Assembly: GCF_040372805.1 (NCBI RefSeq)
Contig: NZ_BAABWJ010000006.1
Span: 186,001 to 250,000 of the forward strand
DNA: 64,000 nt
Direction: 5' to 3'
Source: Pseudoteredinibacter isoporae_A
GTDB lineage: Bacteria; Pseudomonadota; Gammaproteobacteria; Pseudomonadales; Cellvibrionaceae
Below, piece after piece: positions 7,849 to 17,292 of this stretch. The notes under the pieces are model-generated. The model saw nothing but the letters and a program-made list of their open reading frames with translations. It did not search any database and was not told where the DNA came from. How positions within the stretch are numbered: position 1 is the stretch's first letter; every line of letters begins with the position of its first letter. Both the position numbers and the translations under genes were made by a program.

Positions 7849-9456
7849 TTAAAATTCCACCGACTTCTTGCTCGTCGCCTCGTCTACCTGCCCCAATTCC
7901 AGTGCGGTAGAGACAAGGTGCTGACTGCGAGCAACAGCAATGTCCTGCGGAATATTCTGACCGTCGGTACTGTAAGCCAACGGCAAATCGTGCTCAATGA
8001 TGACACTCAGTGCTTCACCCAGCCCTGTGGTTTCATCCAATTTACTCAACACCGCACCGCTCAGTCCACGGCCAGCATAAGCGTGAGCGGACGCTTTCAG
8101 CATCTGCCATTGGCTGTTTGCGGCCATGACCAAATAGCTGCGAACGGCGCGATGCTGTTGTACCAACGACAGCTGTTGATGCAGCATTGGGTCACCATGA
8201 CGAAAACCCGCAGTGTCGATTAGAATCAATGAACGTTGTTTAAAGCTGTCGATAACATCTTTCAGATTTTCGTCTTCCTCTACCACCTTTACCGGCACTT
8301 TTAGAATGGCACCCAGTGCTCGCAGTTGATCATGCGCCGCAATGCGATACGTGTCGGTCGTAATTAAGGCGACCTGCTCAGGGCCATGCTTCATCACATA
8401 GCGCGCCGCCAGTTTTCCAACGGTGGTGGTTTTACCGACTCCAGTTGGACCGACAAAAGCAAACACCCCACCCTGCTCGGTGATATCTTTCGGCAAAACC
8501 GGAATCGACTGTGTTAAATGGGATAAAGTTTCGTTCCAACTGTCGCCAATACTCTGACCAGGATTCAAACGATTCAATAATTGCTTTACAACAGCTTGGC
8601 TCAAACCCAGTTTCTGCAAACGTGCGCGTACCGATTCTACAACCGGATTTTTTACGCCACTCTGATGAGTCGTCTGAGCAATCTGCTCTTCCAATAAACT
8701 GCGCATGTCCGACAACTCGGCCATCAGCAATTTCATCTTGTCATCCACTTCCATGGCTTGTGGCTGAACCGGTGCCGGATGAACCGGTGCACGCAGTTCT
8801 CTCTGCATGGCTTGGTGATCCACCTGAGTTTGCGAATGTGGCACTGGGCTGAAATTCGCATCTTGCGCAGGGAAATGATCGACTTGCAGTTGCGGTTGTG
8901 GCATTGCCTGAGCTGCCCCAGACCATTGTGCGGCAGCGTCGTGATGTACTGGCTGAGGCTCAGCGCGATTGATCTGCTGGTGAGCCATCGCGGCCGCAGC
9001 TGGGAAACTGCTTACCGCAGCCGAACGTTTGAGCGACGAAGCCGATGGCGCTGCGCCGGCTTCGGCACGATTGCGGGCCGCCAACATTTTGTCTCGGGCA
9101 GAAGCCACTTCTTCAGCCAACTCCTCTCGGGTTTTACCGGATGCTTGTCCACGATGCAGCGGCGTACGCATTTCCAGGCTGGCACCACTCATTGTGTCTG
9201 CCAACTGTTGAGATTGTATTTGCTGTTGCCAGGCTTGATCGCTGGCCATTGGCACATCGTATGATGCCGCAGGAGAGTCCTGTAAATGTTTGCTGGGTAC
9301 CGGGCTGGGTTTTTCAGGCAACTCCAGAGATGCCATCACCTCAACACCTTTTTCGGTTCGATGGTTGGAAAGAATGACGGCTTCAGGCCCGAGCTCGTGA
9401 CGCACCAGCTCCAGCGCTCGTCTCATATCGGCAGCAACAAAACGCTTTACTTGCAT
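7849..9456 (-). CDS. flhF: Flagellar placement GTPase FlhF (SRP family)
   Basis: FlhF has 535 residues. The N-terminal basic domain (MQVKRFVAADMRRALELVR) is followed by a long Gln/Pro/Ala-rich low-complexity stretch (about 60-230), then the N and G domains. G1 is VGPTGVGKTTTVGKLAARYV, with later motifs LITTDTYRIAAHDQLR, LILIDTAGF and LSKLDE. It recruits early flagellar components to the cell pole. The start has a good ribosome site (GGAGAGAGTC-ATG). The low-complexity linker makes it longer than the Pseudomonas protein. It lies 57 bases downstream of flhA. Confidence 0.96.
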   Translation of the reverse strand: MQVKRFVAADMRRALELVRHELGPEAVILSNHRTEKGVEVMASLELPEKPSPVPSKHLQDSPAASYDVPMASDQAWQQQIQSQQLADTMSGASLEMRTPLHRGQASGKTREELAEEVASARDKMLAARNRAEAGAAPSASSLKRSAAVSSFPAAAAMAHQQINRAEPQPVHHDAAAQWSGAAQAMPQPQLQVDHFPAQDANFSPVPHSQTQVDHQAMQRELRAPVHPAPVQPQAMEVDDKMKLLMAELSDMRSLLEEQIAQTTHQSGVKNPVVESVRARLQKLGLSQAVVKQLLNRLNPGQSIGDSWNETLSHLTQSIPVLPKDITEQGGVFAFVGPTGVGKTTTVGKLAARYVMKHGPEQVALITTDTYRIAAHDQLRALGAILKVPVKVVEEDENLKDVIDSFKQRSLILIDTAGFRHGDPMLHQQLSLVQQHRAVRSYLVMAANSQWQMLKASAHAYAGRGLSGAVLSKLDETTGLGEALSVIIEHDLPLAYSTDGQNIPQDIAVARSQHLVSTALELGQVDEATSKKSVEF

Positions 9457-9512
9457 GACTCTCTCCTACTCACCCATTGGCTCTTTGGCTTGGGTTTATT
9501 GCTTATTTCGAA

Positions 9513-11717
9513 TCAGGCCGCGTCGACGCTAACAGCCATCTCGATGGTAATTTGCTTGTTATCCGGAATCTCGGTGTAAGCGAGAACCCGCATTTCCGGC
9601 ACAGAGAAGCGATTGAATTTCACCATCAGTTCTCTCAGCGGCGCGGCAACCAACAGAATGATGGGCTTCCCTGCCAGTTCCTGTTGTTGCGCGGCACTGA
9701 TCAATGCCTGCTGCAAACGCTCAGCCAAACCAGGTTCGATGAATGCTCCGTCATCGGTGCCAGATTTCTGCGCCTGCTGTACAGAACTAAGCAAAAGCTG
9801 TTCCAACTGTGGATCTAAAGTCATTACGGGGAGCTCCGGCTCAGAGCCCACAAGGCCTTGCACAATTTGGCGGGCCAGAGCAACACGCGCAGCGGCCTTC
9901 AGTGCGACGGGATCTTGACTCTTATCAGCATTCGCTGTGATCGCCTCGGCTATGCTGCGCATATCCCGAATGGAGACCCCCTCCTGCAGCAGGCCTTGTA
10001 AAACCTTCAACAAAACATTCAAGCTGATCGTGTTCGGCACCAATTCTTCAGCGAGCTTCGGAGATTTTTCCGCGAGAATATCCAATAACTTCTGGACGTC
10101 CTCATGCCCAAGCAATTCGTAGGCGTGTTTCTGGAGAATTTGATTGAGATGAGTGGCAATGACCGTCGCCGCATCCACTACGGTGTACCCCATCGTTTGG
10201 GCATGATCTTTCTGAGACTCTTCAATCCAAACCGCGTCCAAACCGAAGGCCGGGTCCCGGGTTTGAACGCCTTCCAGTTTGCCGAACACCTGACCGGGAT
10301 CGATGGCCAGGAAAGAATCCGGATACACTTCCGCCTCACCCAAGGCCACACCCATCAAGGAAATTTTGTAGGCCGTTGGGCTTAAATCCAGATTGTCTCG
10401 AATATGGACCGAAGGGATGAGAAAACCCACATCCTGGGAAAGCTTTTTACGCACACCTTTAATGCGACCGAGCAGCTCACCATTCTGATTGGTGTCGACC
10501 AGGGGAATGATTCGATAACCGACTTCCAGGCCCACAACATCGACCGGAATCACATCGTCCCAACTGATTTCTTCGCTGATACCCGGCTCGTCACCTGGCC
10601 CAACAGGGACCAACTCACCTGCCGAGGCGCCAGCCCCCGAAGAGGGACTCACACTGCGACTGCCGCTTTCTGAACTTTCCTCATCCGACTTGTTGCGCTT
10701 GTGAATCACGTAAGCGACTGAGCCTGTTACCAGCGCCAGACTTAAAAAGGAAAAATGGGGCATTCCTGGAATGGAACCCATCAGAAACAATACACCCGCA
10801 GCAACACCCAAGGCTTTGGGTGAGTCGAACATTTGACCAATCACCTGGCTGCGCATGTCTTCTGAGCTGTTTACGCGAGTCACCATGATGGCAGCTGACG
10901 TCGACAACAACAGGGAAGGAATCTGGGCCACCAAACCATCACCGATGGTCAGGAGAACATACTTCTCTCCCGCTTCGGCGAAGCTCAATTCATGCTGAGC
11001 CATGCCGACAATCAATCCACCCACAACATTCAAGACCAGAATTAAAATGCCGGCGACCGCATCACCGCGAACAAATTTACTGGCACCGTCCATTGCCCCG
11101 TAAAAATCCGCTTCACCAGCCACTTCTTCACGACGAGTACGCGCCTCATCCTGATCAATTAATCCGGCATTTAAATCCGCATCAATAGCCATTTGCTTAC
11201 CGGGCATAGCGTCCAAGGTGAATCGGGCACTCACTTCAGAAATACGGCCCGCACCCTTGGTCACCACCACAAAGTTAATGATCATCAAGATGATGAAAAT
11301 AATCAAACCCACGGCATAGTTACCGCCGATAACCACTTCACCAAAAGCCTGAATAACCTTACCCGCCGCATCACCGCCATTGTGACCTTCCAGCAGAACC
11401 ACACGAGTCGAGGCCACATTCAGGGCCAGCCGCATTAAGGTCGCCACCAACAAAATGGTTGGGAAAACCGCAAAATCCAAAGGACGCAAGGTATAGATCC
11501 CCACCAATAACACGACGATGGACAAGGCGATATTAAAGGAGAAAAACAAATCCAGGAGGAACGCAGGCAATGGCAAAATCATCATGCCAAGTAGCATCAA
11601 TAAAAGCAGTGGTACACCCAAATTGCCCTGGCCAAAACTGCGCGCATTATTGATCGCGGCATCGCGATCGAATTGTTGGGGCAAAGATCTTATATCGGCA
11701 AAACTCGGTAACGGCAT
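9513..11717 (-). CDS. flhA: Flagellar export apparatus protein FlhA
   Basis: FlhA has 734 residues from the ATG at 11717; an in-frame GTG at 11735 would add six residues, and neither start has a strong ribosome site. The N-terminal half carries about eight membrane segments. The FHIPEP signature is present (GRISEVSARFTLDAMPGKQM). The C-terminal cytoplasmic domain (about 370-734) is the docking platform for export chaperones. FlhA is the central ring of the flagellar type III export gate. Unusually, a non-flagellar gene (11890-12987) separates it from flhB. The 172 bases upstream contain an imperfect stem-loop (GCTCGCA/TGCGAGC at 11816-11842) but no clear promoter. Confidence 0.96.
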   Translation of the reverse strand: MPLPSFADIRSLPQQFDRDAAINNARSFGQGNLGVPLLLLMLLGMMILPLPAFLLDLFFSFNIALSIVVLLVGIYTLRPLDFAVFPTILLVATLMRLALNVASTRVVLLEGHNGGDAAGKVIQAFGEVVIGGNYAVGLIIFIILMIINFVVVTKGAGRISEVSARFTLDAMPGKQMAIDADLNAGLIDQDEARTRREEVAGEADFYGAMDGASKFVRGDAVAGILILVLNVVGGLIVGMAQHELSFAEAGEKYVLLTIGDGLVAQIPSLLLSTSAAIMVTRVNSSEDMRSQVIGQMFDSPKALGVAAGVLFLMGSIPGMPHFSFLSLALVTGSVAYVIHKRNKSDEESSESGSRSVSPSSGAGASAGELVPVGPGDEPGISEEISWDDVIPVDVVGLEVGYRIIPLVDTNQNGELLGRIKGVRKKLSQDVGFLIPSVHIRDNLDLSPTAYKISLMGVALGEAEVYPDSFLAIDPGQVFGKLEGVQTRDPAFGLDAVWIEESQKDHAQTMGYTVVDAATVIATHLNQILQKHAYELLGHEDVQKLLDILAEKSPKLAEELVPNTISLNVLLKVLQGLLQEGVSIRDMRSIAEAITANADKSQDPVALKAAARVALARQIVQGLVGSEPELPVMTLDPQLEQLLLSSVQQAQKSGTDDGAFIEPGLAERLQQALISAAQQQELAGKPIILLVAAPLRELMVKFNRFSVPEMRVLAYTEIPDNKQITIEMAVSVDAA

Positions 11718-11889
11718 AATTCGGCTTTTTGACACTCAAAGGCTTGAGAGCTGGGTATCGCAAGAAGCGTACCGAATTTGCCGCCGAGGGGAATTTTTTT
11801 GCCGCTGAAGCGAAAGCTCGCATGCCATCTAAGCTTGCGAGCGCTGGAAAGGTGTCAGGGCCTTAGACCCGCTGGATGGATTATCGAGC

Positions 11890-12987
11890 TTAATTCTGAG
11901 GCGCCAAGATCTTGTCGTCTTTTTTCAGACGTGCAGCGACGGGTGCCATTAAACTGCTGATGTACAAATAATCATCAGTTTCCAGAACGCCGGTGGTCAC
12001 AGGGTAGTCACCGCTGGGGTTCTGTAGGGAAACCAGCACCTTGCCATTAGAATCAATGGCGACGACATGACCATAAAACTTGGCCGCCGGACGAACAAAC
12101 GCCGGCATACGTTGAACCACTTTACGCAGCCAGGGTTTATCCGCCAAGGCATCAACAATCGGCAAACGTGGCGACACCAGCCCTAACCAGAAACGACCAT
12201 CCTGACCGGGAACAATATTGTCGGGAAAACCTGGCAGGTTTTCGATCACAGTGTCGATCTGATGCTCCCGATCTCCGGCAATCCAGTACTTGTGCACCCG
12301 GTATTCGCTGGTTTCATTGATGAGGATGAACTGGCCATTCGGGTCCATCGCAATACCATTGGCAAAGCTCAGACCATCCACTAACAACTTGGTGCTGTTA
12401 TCGGCCGGATCGTAAACCAGAACCCGCCCTGAGCGCGAATGCTCCAATACGTCCAGCAAACTGGCCTCATAAGTTCCGCCATTTTCCTCAGCCCCAAAAC
12501 GCACAGACGCGTCCGAAAAATAGATTTTGCCATCTGGGGCGATGTCGACATCGTCAGCGTACAAGATAGGACTGTCTTCGAAATGATCGCTAAGCACGGT
12601 AATCGTTTTATCCGGTGCAATGCTAAGCAAACCTTTAAAGGCATCGGCCACCACCAGGTTGCCTTCACCATCAAAATCCATACCCAGTGGGCGTCCACCG
12701 GTACTTACCCAGGGCACAAAGCTGTCATCATTCGGTACCTTTCGCAAAATCCAGCCGCTGTGAACCGACGCATATATGGCACCCGACGCATCGGCATCCA
12801 TATCTTCCGGCCCGTGTTCATTGCCGATACTCAATAACTCGACATCCGCAAGCCTATTGTTTTGCTTAAAGGCCCCCTGGTATCCGGGATTCGCTGGCGC
12901 CTGCCACGCTATGGGATCCACAGGAACTGGCCAAAAACAGAAATAGAGTAAGAGTGCAAGAACAGCAATGACGGTAATGCGTAACAT
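11890..12987 (-). CDS. Strictosidine synthase/SMP-30-like beta-propeller protein
   Basis: This 365-residue protein starts with one hydrophobic segment (about 2-20, LALLLYFCFWPVPVDPIAW) that would be a signal anchor. A six-bladed beta-propeller of the SMP-30/gluconolactonase/strictosidine-synthase superfamily follows, related to the APMAP type. Typical blade motifs are GPEDMDADASGAIYAS, GRPLGMDFDGEGNLVVADA, YADDVDIAPDGKIYFSDAS, FANGIAMDPNGQFILINET and FPDNIVPGQDGRFWLG. The family includes lactonases and arylesterases; the substrate cannot be told here. It has no known flagellar role, yet it lies on the same strand between flhB (103 bases upstream) and flhA. The start has an AAGG ribosome site. 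Confidence 0.82.
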   Translation of the reverse strand: MLRITVIAVLALLLYFCFWPVPVDPIAWQAPANPGYQGAFKQNNRLADVELLSIGNEHGPEDMDADASGAIYASVHSGWILRKVPNDDSFVPWVSTGGRPLGMDFDGEGNLVVADAFKGLLSIAPDKTITVLSDHFEDSPILYADDVDIAPDGKIYFSDASVRFGAEENGGTYEASLLDVLEHSRSGRVLVYDPADNSTKLLVDGLSFANGIAMDPNGQFILINETSEYRVHKYWIAGDREHQIDTVIENLPGFPDNIVPGQDGRFWLGLVSPRLPIVDALADKPWLRKVVQRMPAFVRPAAKFYGHVVAIDSNGKVLVSLQNPSGDYPVTTGVLETDDYLYISSLMAPVAARLKKDDKILAPQN

Positions 12988-13090
12988 AGGGTGCCTTTTT
13001 TATTATCCTTGATTGGGTCCGTCCACAGCCAGGGGGTGTGGCTAAGCCCTTGGATTCTACCCTATTCTCTGCTGACTCGGCATCCGGCAA

Positions 13091-14224
13091 TTACGGATCA
13101 AAACGCATATCAGGCGGAATCGGCACATCTCTTGGGAACATCGGCCGCTCACCCTGACCACGGCGGAAGTTTTGCAAACCGAAGACATAGGCCAATACCT
13201 GGGCGACAGCCATGTATAACCCCCCCGGTATTTCATCATCGATTTCAGTGGTATAAAAAATAGCACGCGCCAATTGTGGTGATTCTATGATTTCGATCTT
13301 GTTGGCTTTGGCTATTTCCCGGATCTTCAATGCGATATTGTCCCCGCCCTTAGCAAGAAGAATCGGCGTAGCCATATTGTTGGGGTCGTATTTCAAGGCA
13401 CAGGCAAAGTGAGTTGGGTTAGTGATGACAACGTCGGCTTCAGGAACATTGGCCATCATACGATTTTGCGCCATTTCTCGCTGCAACTGTCGAATGCGAC
13501 CTTTGACTTCGGGCTTACCTTCCGAGTCCTTCATTTCGTCTTTGATTTCCTGCAAAGACATTTTCAGCTTGCGCGCGTTATCCCAAATCTGAAAAGGCAC
13601 ATCAACAATGGCGATCAAAATAGTTGAAGCGGCCAACACAATAGCGGCAATCCCGGCGAGGACCATGGAATTTTCCAACGCTACATTCACATCCTGATAA
13701 GCGAGGCGAAGAATATCTTCTTTTTGAAAATCCAACAGAAACAGAGCCAAAATCAATATGACCGAAACCTTAGCCACACTTTTCACCAGTTCCATCAACC
13801 CCTTGACCCCAAACATTCGTTTCAGGCCCGCTCCAGGATTCATGCGACTGGCTTTTGGCGCAAGCGATTTGGCGCTAAACAGCCACCCTCCCAGGGAGAT
13901 AGGCCCAATAATGCTGGCCAATGCCAGCACCGAAAAAATCGGAACCAGAATAAACAAACCGTCGTAAATCGATTCTCCGAGCTGCTGAAACATCAGGTTG
14001 GTGTCGAACAAGACCTCACGATCCAGGCTAAGGTTGAAGCGCATAATGGATTCAAGCCGTTCAGTAATGTAGCCACCCAGCATGAACAGGCAAATCGTGC
14101 CTCCGAGCAGAAGCACTGACGTCGTCAATTCCCGGGATCGGGGAACCTGGCCCTCCTCCCGGGCCTTCTCCAGCCGTTTGGGCGTGGGTTCTTCTGTTTT
14201 TTCCTGACTGGAATCTTCAGCCAT
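13091..14224 (-). CDS. flhB: Flagellar export apparatus protein FlhB
   Basis: FlhB has 377 residues. It begins with a charged N-terminus (EKTEEPTPKRLEKAREEGQV), followed by four membrane segments and a cytoplasmic domain with the self-cleavage motif NPTH (VVITNPTHFACALKYD). It controls the switch from rod/hook to filament export together with FliK. It follows fliR by 24 bases and is the last gene of the fliL-to-flhB unit. The region after its stop leads into the SMP-30-like gene. Confidence 0.97.
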   Translation of the reverse strand: MAEDSSQEKTEEPTPKRLEKAREEGQVPRSRELTTSVLLLGGTICLFMLGGYITERLESIMRFNLSLDREVLFDTNLMFQQLGESIYDGLFILVPIFSVLALASIIGPISLGGWLFSAKSLAPKASRMNPGAGLKRMFGVKGLMELVKSVAKVSVILILALFLLDFQKEDILRLAYQDVNVALENSMVLAGIAAIVLAASTILIAIVDVPFQIWDNARKLKMSLQEIKDEMKDSEGKPEVKGRIRQLQREMAQNRMMANVPEADVVITNPTHFACALKYDPNNMATPILLAKGGDNIALKIREIAKANKIEIIESPQLARAIFYTTEIDDEIPGGLYMAVAQVLAYVFGLQNFRRGQGERPMFPRDVPIPPDMRFDP

Positions 14225-14248
14225 ATCGACGCTGCCTCCAGACGGAAA

Positions 14249-15028
14249 TCATGGATTCTGTACTAAGGTCTGCATGAATTGCAGAGCTTCATACATGAAG
14301 GTATTAAAGTTCGGTAGAAAGCTGACCAATGACAACCACATCAGCAACAAACCAAACACCAGGGTCAGTGGAAAACCTACCGCAAACACATTCATTTGTG
14401 GCGCTGCCCGGCTCATAACACCAAACGCTAAATTTACCACTAACAAAGCGGTCAGCAGCGGCAAGGCTATCACCAAAGATGAACTGAACATCCAACTTCC
14501 CAAGCCCACGATCATTAATAGGGCTTGGCGATCCAGACCAACCGACGCAATGGGAATCGAATAGAAGCTGGCCGCCAACGCTTCGATCACCAACAGATGC
14601 GCATCGACAGCAAAGAACAACAGTGTGACAGTAATTGAATAGAACTGAGAAATCAGTGGCACACTCACACCGGTTGAGGGGTCATTCATTGCCGCGAACC
14701 CCAGGCCGAGCTTGCCCGCGATCACCTGGCCAGCCAAAACAAAAATCTGCATAAACACTTGCAGGGAAAAGCCCATCGCCAAACCAATCATCAGCTGCTG
14801 AACTGCCACGTTCAGTGTTCTCAGTGATAACAAAGGGACATCTGGTAAAGGAGGCAACAACGGAGAAACCAACACAGCCAGCACAAATGCCAGCGCCAGT
14901 CGAACTCGAGCAGGCACGACGCGAGCCCCAATCAACGGCATCGCCAGGAGCACTCCGCTGATTCGAATCAAAGGCCAAATATACTGGCCTACAAACTCTA
15001 ATATTTGCTGCTCAGTAATGACTTCCAC
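14249..15028 (-). CDS. fliR: Flagellar export apparatus protein FliR
   Basis: FliR has 259 residues and about six membrane segments, with conserved family stretches PLIGARVVPARVRLALAFVL and GLGFAAMNDPSTGVSVPLIS. It is a component of the FliPQR export gate at the base of the flagellum. Translation probably starts at a GTG 3 bases after the fliQ stop, which implies coupling. The gene is of normal length. Confidence 0.95.
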   Translation of the reverse strand: MEVITEQQILEFVGQYIWPLIRISGVLLAMPLIGARVVPARVRLALAFVLAVLVSPLLPPLPDVPLLSLRTLNVAVQQLMIGLAMGFSLQVFMQIFVLAGQVIAGKLGLGFAAMNDPSTGVSVPLISQFYSITVTLLFFAVDAHLLVIEALAASFYSIPIASVGLDRQALLMIVGLGSWMFSSSLVIALPLLTALLVVNLAFGVMSRAAPQMNVFAVGFPLTLVFGLLLMWLSLVSFLPNFNTFMYEALQFMQTLVQNP

Positions 15029-15031
15029 GGC

Positions 15032-15301
15032 TCAACCAATCATGAGTGGAATATTGGTATAAAGTCGATCGAATAAATCAGTAAATTTGGTGATTAACCA
15101 GCTCCCTGCAACCATGATGGTCGCAAGAGTGATCAAAAGCCTGGGCAGAAAACTCAAGGTTTGCTCGTTAATCTGGGTGGCGGCCTGAAACATACTCACT
15201 AACAACCCCACCACCAAGCTTGGCCCCACGATCAGAGCGACAATCAACACGATCAGGTAAAGTGCATCGCCCATAATATCCATCACAAGTTCTGGCGTCA
15301 T
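15032..15301 (-). CDS. fliQ: Flagellar export apparatus protein FliQ
   Basis: FliQ has 89 residues from the ATG beginning MTPELVMDIMGDALYL. It has two membrane helices (LIVLIVALIVGPSLVVGLLV and LITLATIMVAGSWLITKF) joined by the conserved loop QAATQINEQTLSFLPRL. It is part of the FliPQR gate. An in-frame extension of 14 residues was rejected because it overlaps fliP and has no homology. It lies 10 bases after fliP. Confidence 0.95.
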   Translation of the reverse strand: MTPELVMDIMGDALYLIVLIVALIVGPSLVVGLLVSMFQAATQINEQTLSFLPRLLITLATIMVAGSWLITKFTDLFDRLYTNIPLMIG

Positions 15302-15311
15302 AGACTCTACC

Positions 15312-16214
15312 TCAATATCCGTAACTGGCCGCCAAGGTGCCAATCAGCATTGCCCAACCATCAACGAGAACAAACAACATGATTTTGAACGGCAGGGAAA
15401 TAATCAGCGGTGACAGCATCATCATACCCATGGCCATCAAGACACTGGCCACCACAATATCAATCACTAAAAAGGGGATAAAAATAATAAAACCAATTTG
15501 AAACGCGGTTTTCAGCTCGCTGGTCACAAAGGCAGGAATCAGAATATTCAATGGCAATTCGGACGGTACGTCCACCGGCGGCGTCTGGGAAATTCGCATA
15601 AACAAGTCGATATCCGATTCCCGAGTTTGCGCCAGCATAAACTGATGCACAGGTTCGCGCGCAGCGTTAAGGGCCTCTTTTGCTGTTATTTTTTCCTCGA
15701 TGTAGGGCTGCAAGGCCTGCTCGTTAATCACATCAAACACCGGGGTCATAATGAACACCGTCAGAAACAGAGACAGACCGATGAGAATTTGATTAGAAGG
15801 CGATTGCTGCAAGCCCAATGCCTGCCTGAGAATAGCGAAAACAATAATGATTCGAGTGAAGGACGTCATCATCATCAACAGCGCCGGCAACAGGGTAAGC
15901 CCTGTCATGATCGCCAAAATCTGCAGACTTACCGTGTAGTCTTCACTGCCATCCGGATTGGTTTTAACCGTCAGTGCCGGCATCCCAGGAATGGCTTTCA
16001 GAGGAATGTTATCCGCACTGGGCTTGGCGCTTTCCAACTGTTCGCTGGCCGCCTGCGCCGTCGTTGCCACATCAGAGCCCAGCAGATCACGATTAGGTTC
16101 ATTCTGCGCCAGAGTCCCATTCGAAAAAACGAGCGCAAAATACATGAGGAATATCGACAGCAAAGTACGGTTTACTTTCGGAGCTTTCTGTTGTTGGCTG
16201 GATATTGGAATCAT
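15312..16214 (-). CDS. fliP: Flagellar export apparatus protein FliP
   Basis: FliP has 300 residues. An N-terminal signal peptide (TLLSIFLMYFALVFSNGTLA) is followed by the FliP core: LLPALLMMMTSFTRIIIVFA, LRQALGLQQSPSNQILIGL, and the C-terminal segment MGMMMLSPLIISLPFKIMLF. It forms the main export pore. An extended periplasmic stretch (about 35-85) precedes the first core helix. It sits between fliO and fliQ in the standard order. Confidence 0.96.
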   Translation of the reverse strand: MIPISSQQQKAPKVNRTLLSIFLMYFALVFSNGTLAQNEPNRDLLGSDVATTAQAASEQLESAKPSADNIPLKAIPGMPALTVKTNPDGSEDYTVSLQILAIMTGLTLLPALLMMMTSFTRIIIVFAILRQALGLQQSPSNQILIGLSLFLTVFIMTPVFDVINEQALQPYIEEKITAKEALNAAREPVHQFMLAQTRESDIDLFMRISQTPPVDVPSELPLNILIPAFVTSELKTAFQIGFIIFIPFLVIDIVVASVLMAMGMMMLSPLIISLPFKIMLFVLVDGWAMLIGTLAASYGY

Positions 16215-16254
16215 ACTGCCCGGCCTATCACCCTGTTATTGTTGACCAACCCAA

Positions 16255-16719
16255 TCAGACAGGCTTTTTATTCACTGCCATCAGGCCTGCTAACTTGGCT
16301 TTAAAATCCACCACGGCTTCCGGGCGGTTTTGGCTCAATTCGAGACCCTCTAGCTCCGTTTTATCAAAGCTTTGCAGAGTATTGATTGAGTGAGCGGTCA
16401 CACCCAGCAACAATTGCTGACCATTGACCTCCGCCAGAACAATTTTTTCCCGTGTTCCCATAGCAGTACTGCTGATGATCTTGATTGGACTGTTGGCAAA
16501 ACTGCCCTGATTGGAAAAACGCTTTAGGAACCAAGCCAAAGCGTAGATCAACGCGATGATCAGCCCTAAGGCCAGCAATATCTGCAGCAATTGAGTTGAG
16601 GCGCTGGGTAATCCAGAAACCGGTTGCTGGGCAATGCCTTCGGCCTGAGCCATCGCAGGCATTGCCACCAACAAGGCAACAGGCAAGCCCATCCAAGAAC
16701 TAACGTTTTTATTTGTCAT
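16255..16719 (-). CDS. fliO: Flagellar protein FliO
   Basis: FliO has 154 residues from the ATG at 16719, which has an AGGG site six bases upstream. An alternative ATG at 16740 overlaps the fliN stop but has no visible ribosome site. A signal-like segment (LPVALLVAMPAMAQA) is followed by one TM helix (LLQILLALGLIIALIYALAW) and a cytoplasmic domain (STAMGTREKIVLAEVNGQQL). It assists assembly of the FliP ring. The family is weakly conserved; position between fliN and fliP and the domain layout support the call. Confidence 0.9.
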   Translation of the reverse strand: MTNKNVSSWMGLPVALLVAMPAMAQAEGIAQQPVSGLPSASTQLLQILLALGLIIALIYALAWFLKRFSNQGSFANSPIKIISSTAMGTREKIVLAEVNGQQLLLGVTAHSINTLQSFDKTELEGLELSQNRPEAVVDFKAKLAGLMAVNKKPV

Positions 16720-16739
16720 AGCCGCACCCTGCATACTCA

Positions 16740-17249
16740 TTAACGTAAACGCGCAATACGTTCCTGCGGACTGATCACATCCGTCATTCGGATGCCGAAC
16801 TTTTCATTGACCACAACCACTTCGCCGTGTGCGATCAGGGTGCCGTTCACCAAGACATCCAAGGGTTCGCCCGCGAGTCTATCCAACTCGATTACGGAAC
16901 CCTGGGTCAGTTGCAAGAGATTGCGAATGGAAATGGAGGTCTGCCCCACTTCCATCGACATCGTGACCGGAATATCCAGTACCACTTGCAGATCGGGCTG
17001 ATCCCCCGGACCGCCATCGGGCGCTGAAAAATCCTGCAAGGGCATTGGATCGCCCGCCGGTTCCGGTTGCGGCTCTGGTTCGTCTTCCTCTTCGCTGACG
17101 CCGGCTTCTGCCATAGCAGCAGCCCAGTCATCTTCTACACCACCGTCACCATCGCCACCTTCGCCGGCTTCTTCCATCGCCGCCGCCCATTCATCAGCCA
17201 TGTCATCCTGATTCACATCTCCGGAATCGTTCTGATCATCATCACTCAT
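16740..17249 (-). CDS. fliN: Flagellar motor switch protein FliN
   Basis: FliN has 169 residues from the ATG MSDDDQ, with a GGAG site; a TTG four codons upstream was rejected. The C-terminal SpoA/SURF domain (about 90-169) is canonical: VTMSMEVGQTSISIRNLLQL, GSVIELDRLAGEPLDVLVNG and FGIRMTDVISP. The N-terminal extension is very acidic and carries a near-identical repeat, DEWAAAMEEAG (19-29) and DDWAAAMAEAG (40-50). FliN forms the C-ring base with FliM and binds FliH and CheY-P in studied systems. It follows fliM by 43 bases. Confidence 0.96.
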   Translation of the reverse strand: MSDDDQNDSGDVNQDDMADEWAAAMEEAGEGGDGDGGVEDDWAAAMAEAGVSEEEDEPEPQPEPAGDPMPLQDFSAPDGGPGDQPDLQVVLDIPVTMSMEVGQTSISIRNLLQLTQGSVIELDRLAGEPLDVLVNGTLIAHGEVVVVNEKFGIRMTDVISPQERIARLR

Positions 17250-17292
17250 GGTTTTCTCCAACTCACTGGCACTAGGCCCATTTACAGGTTAA

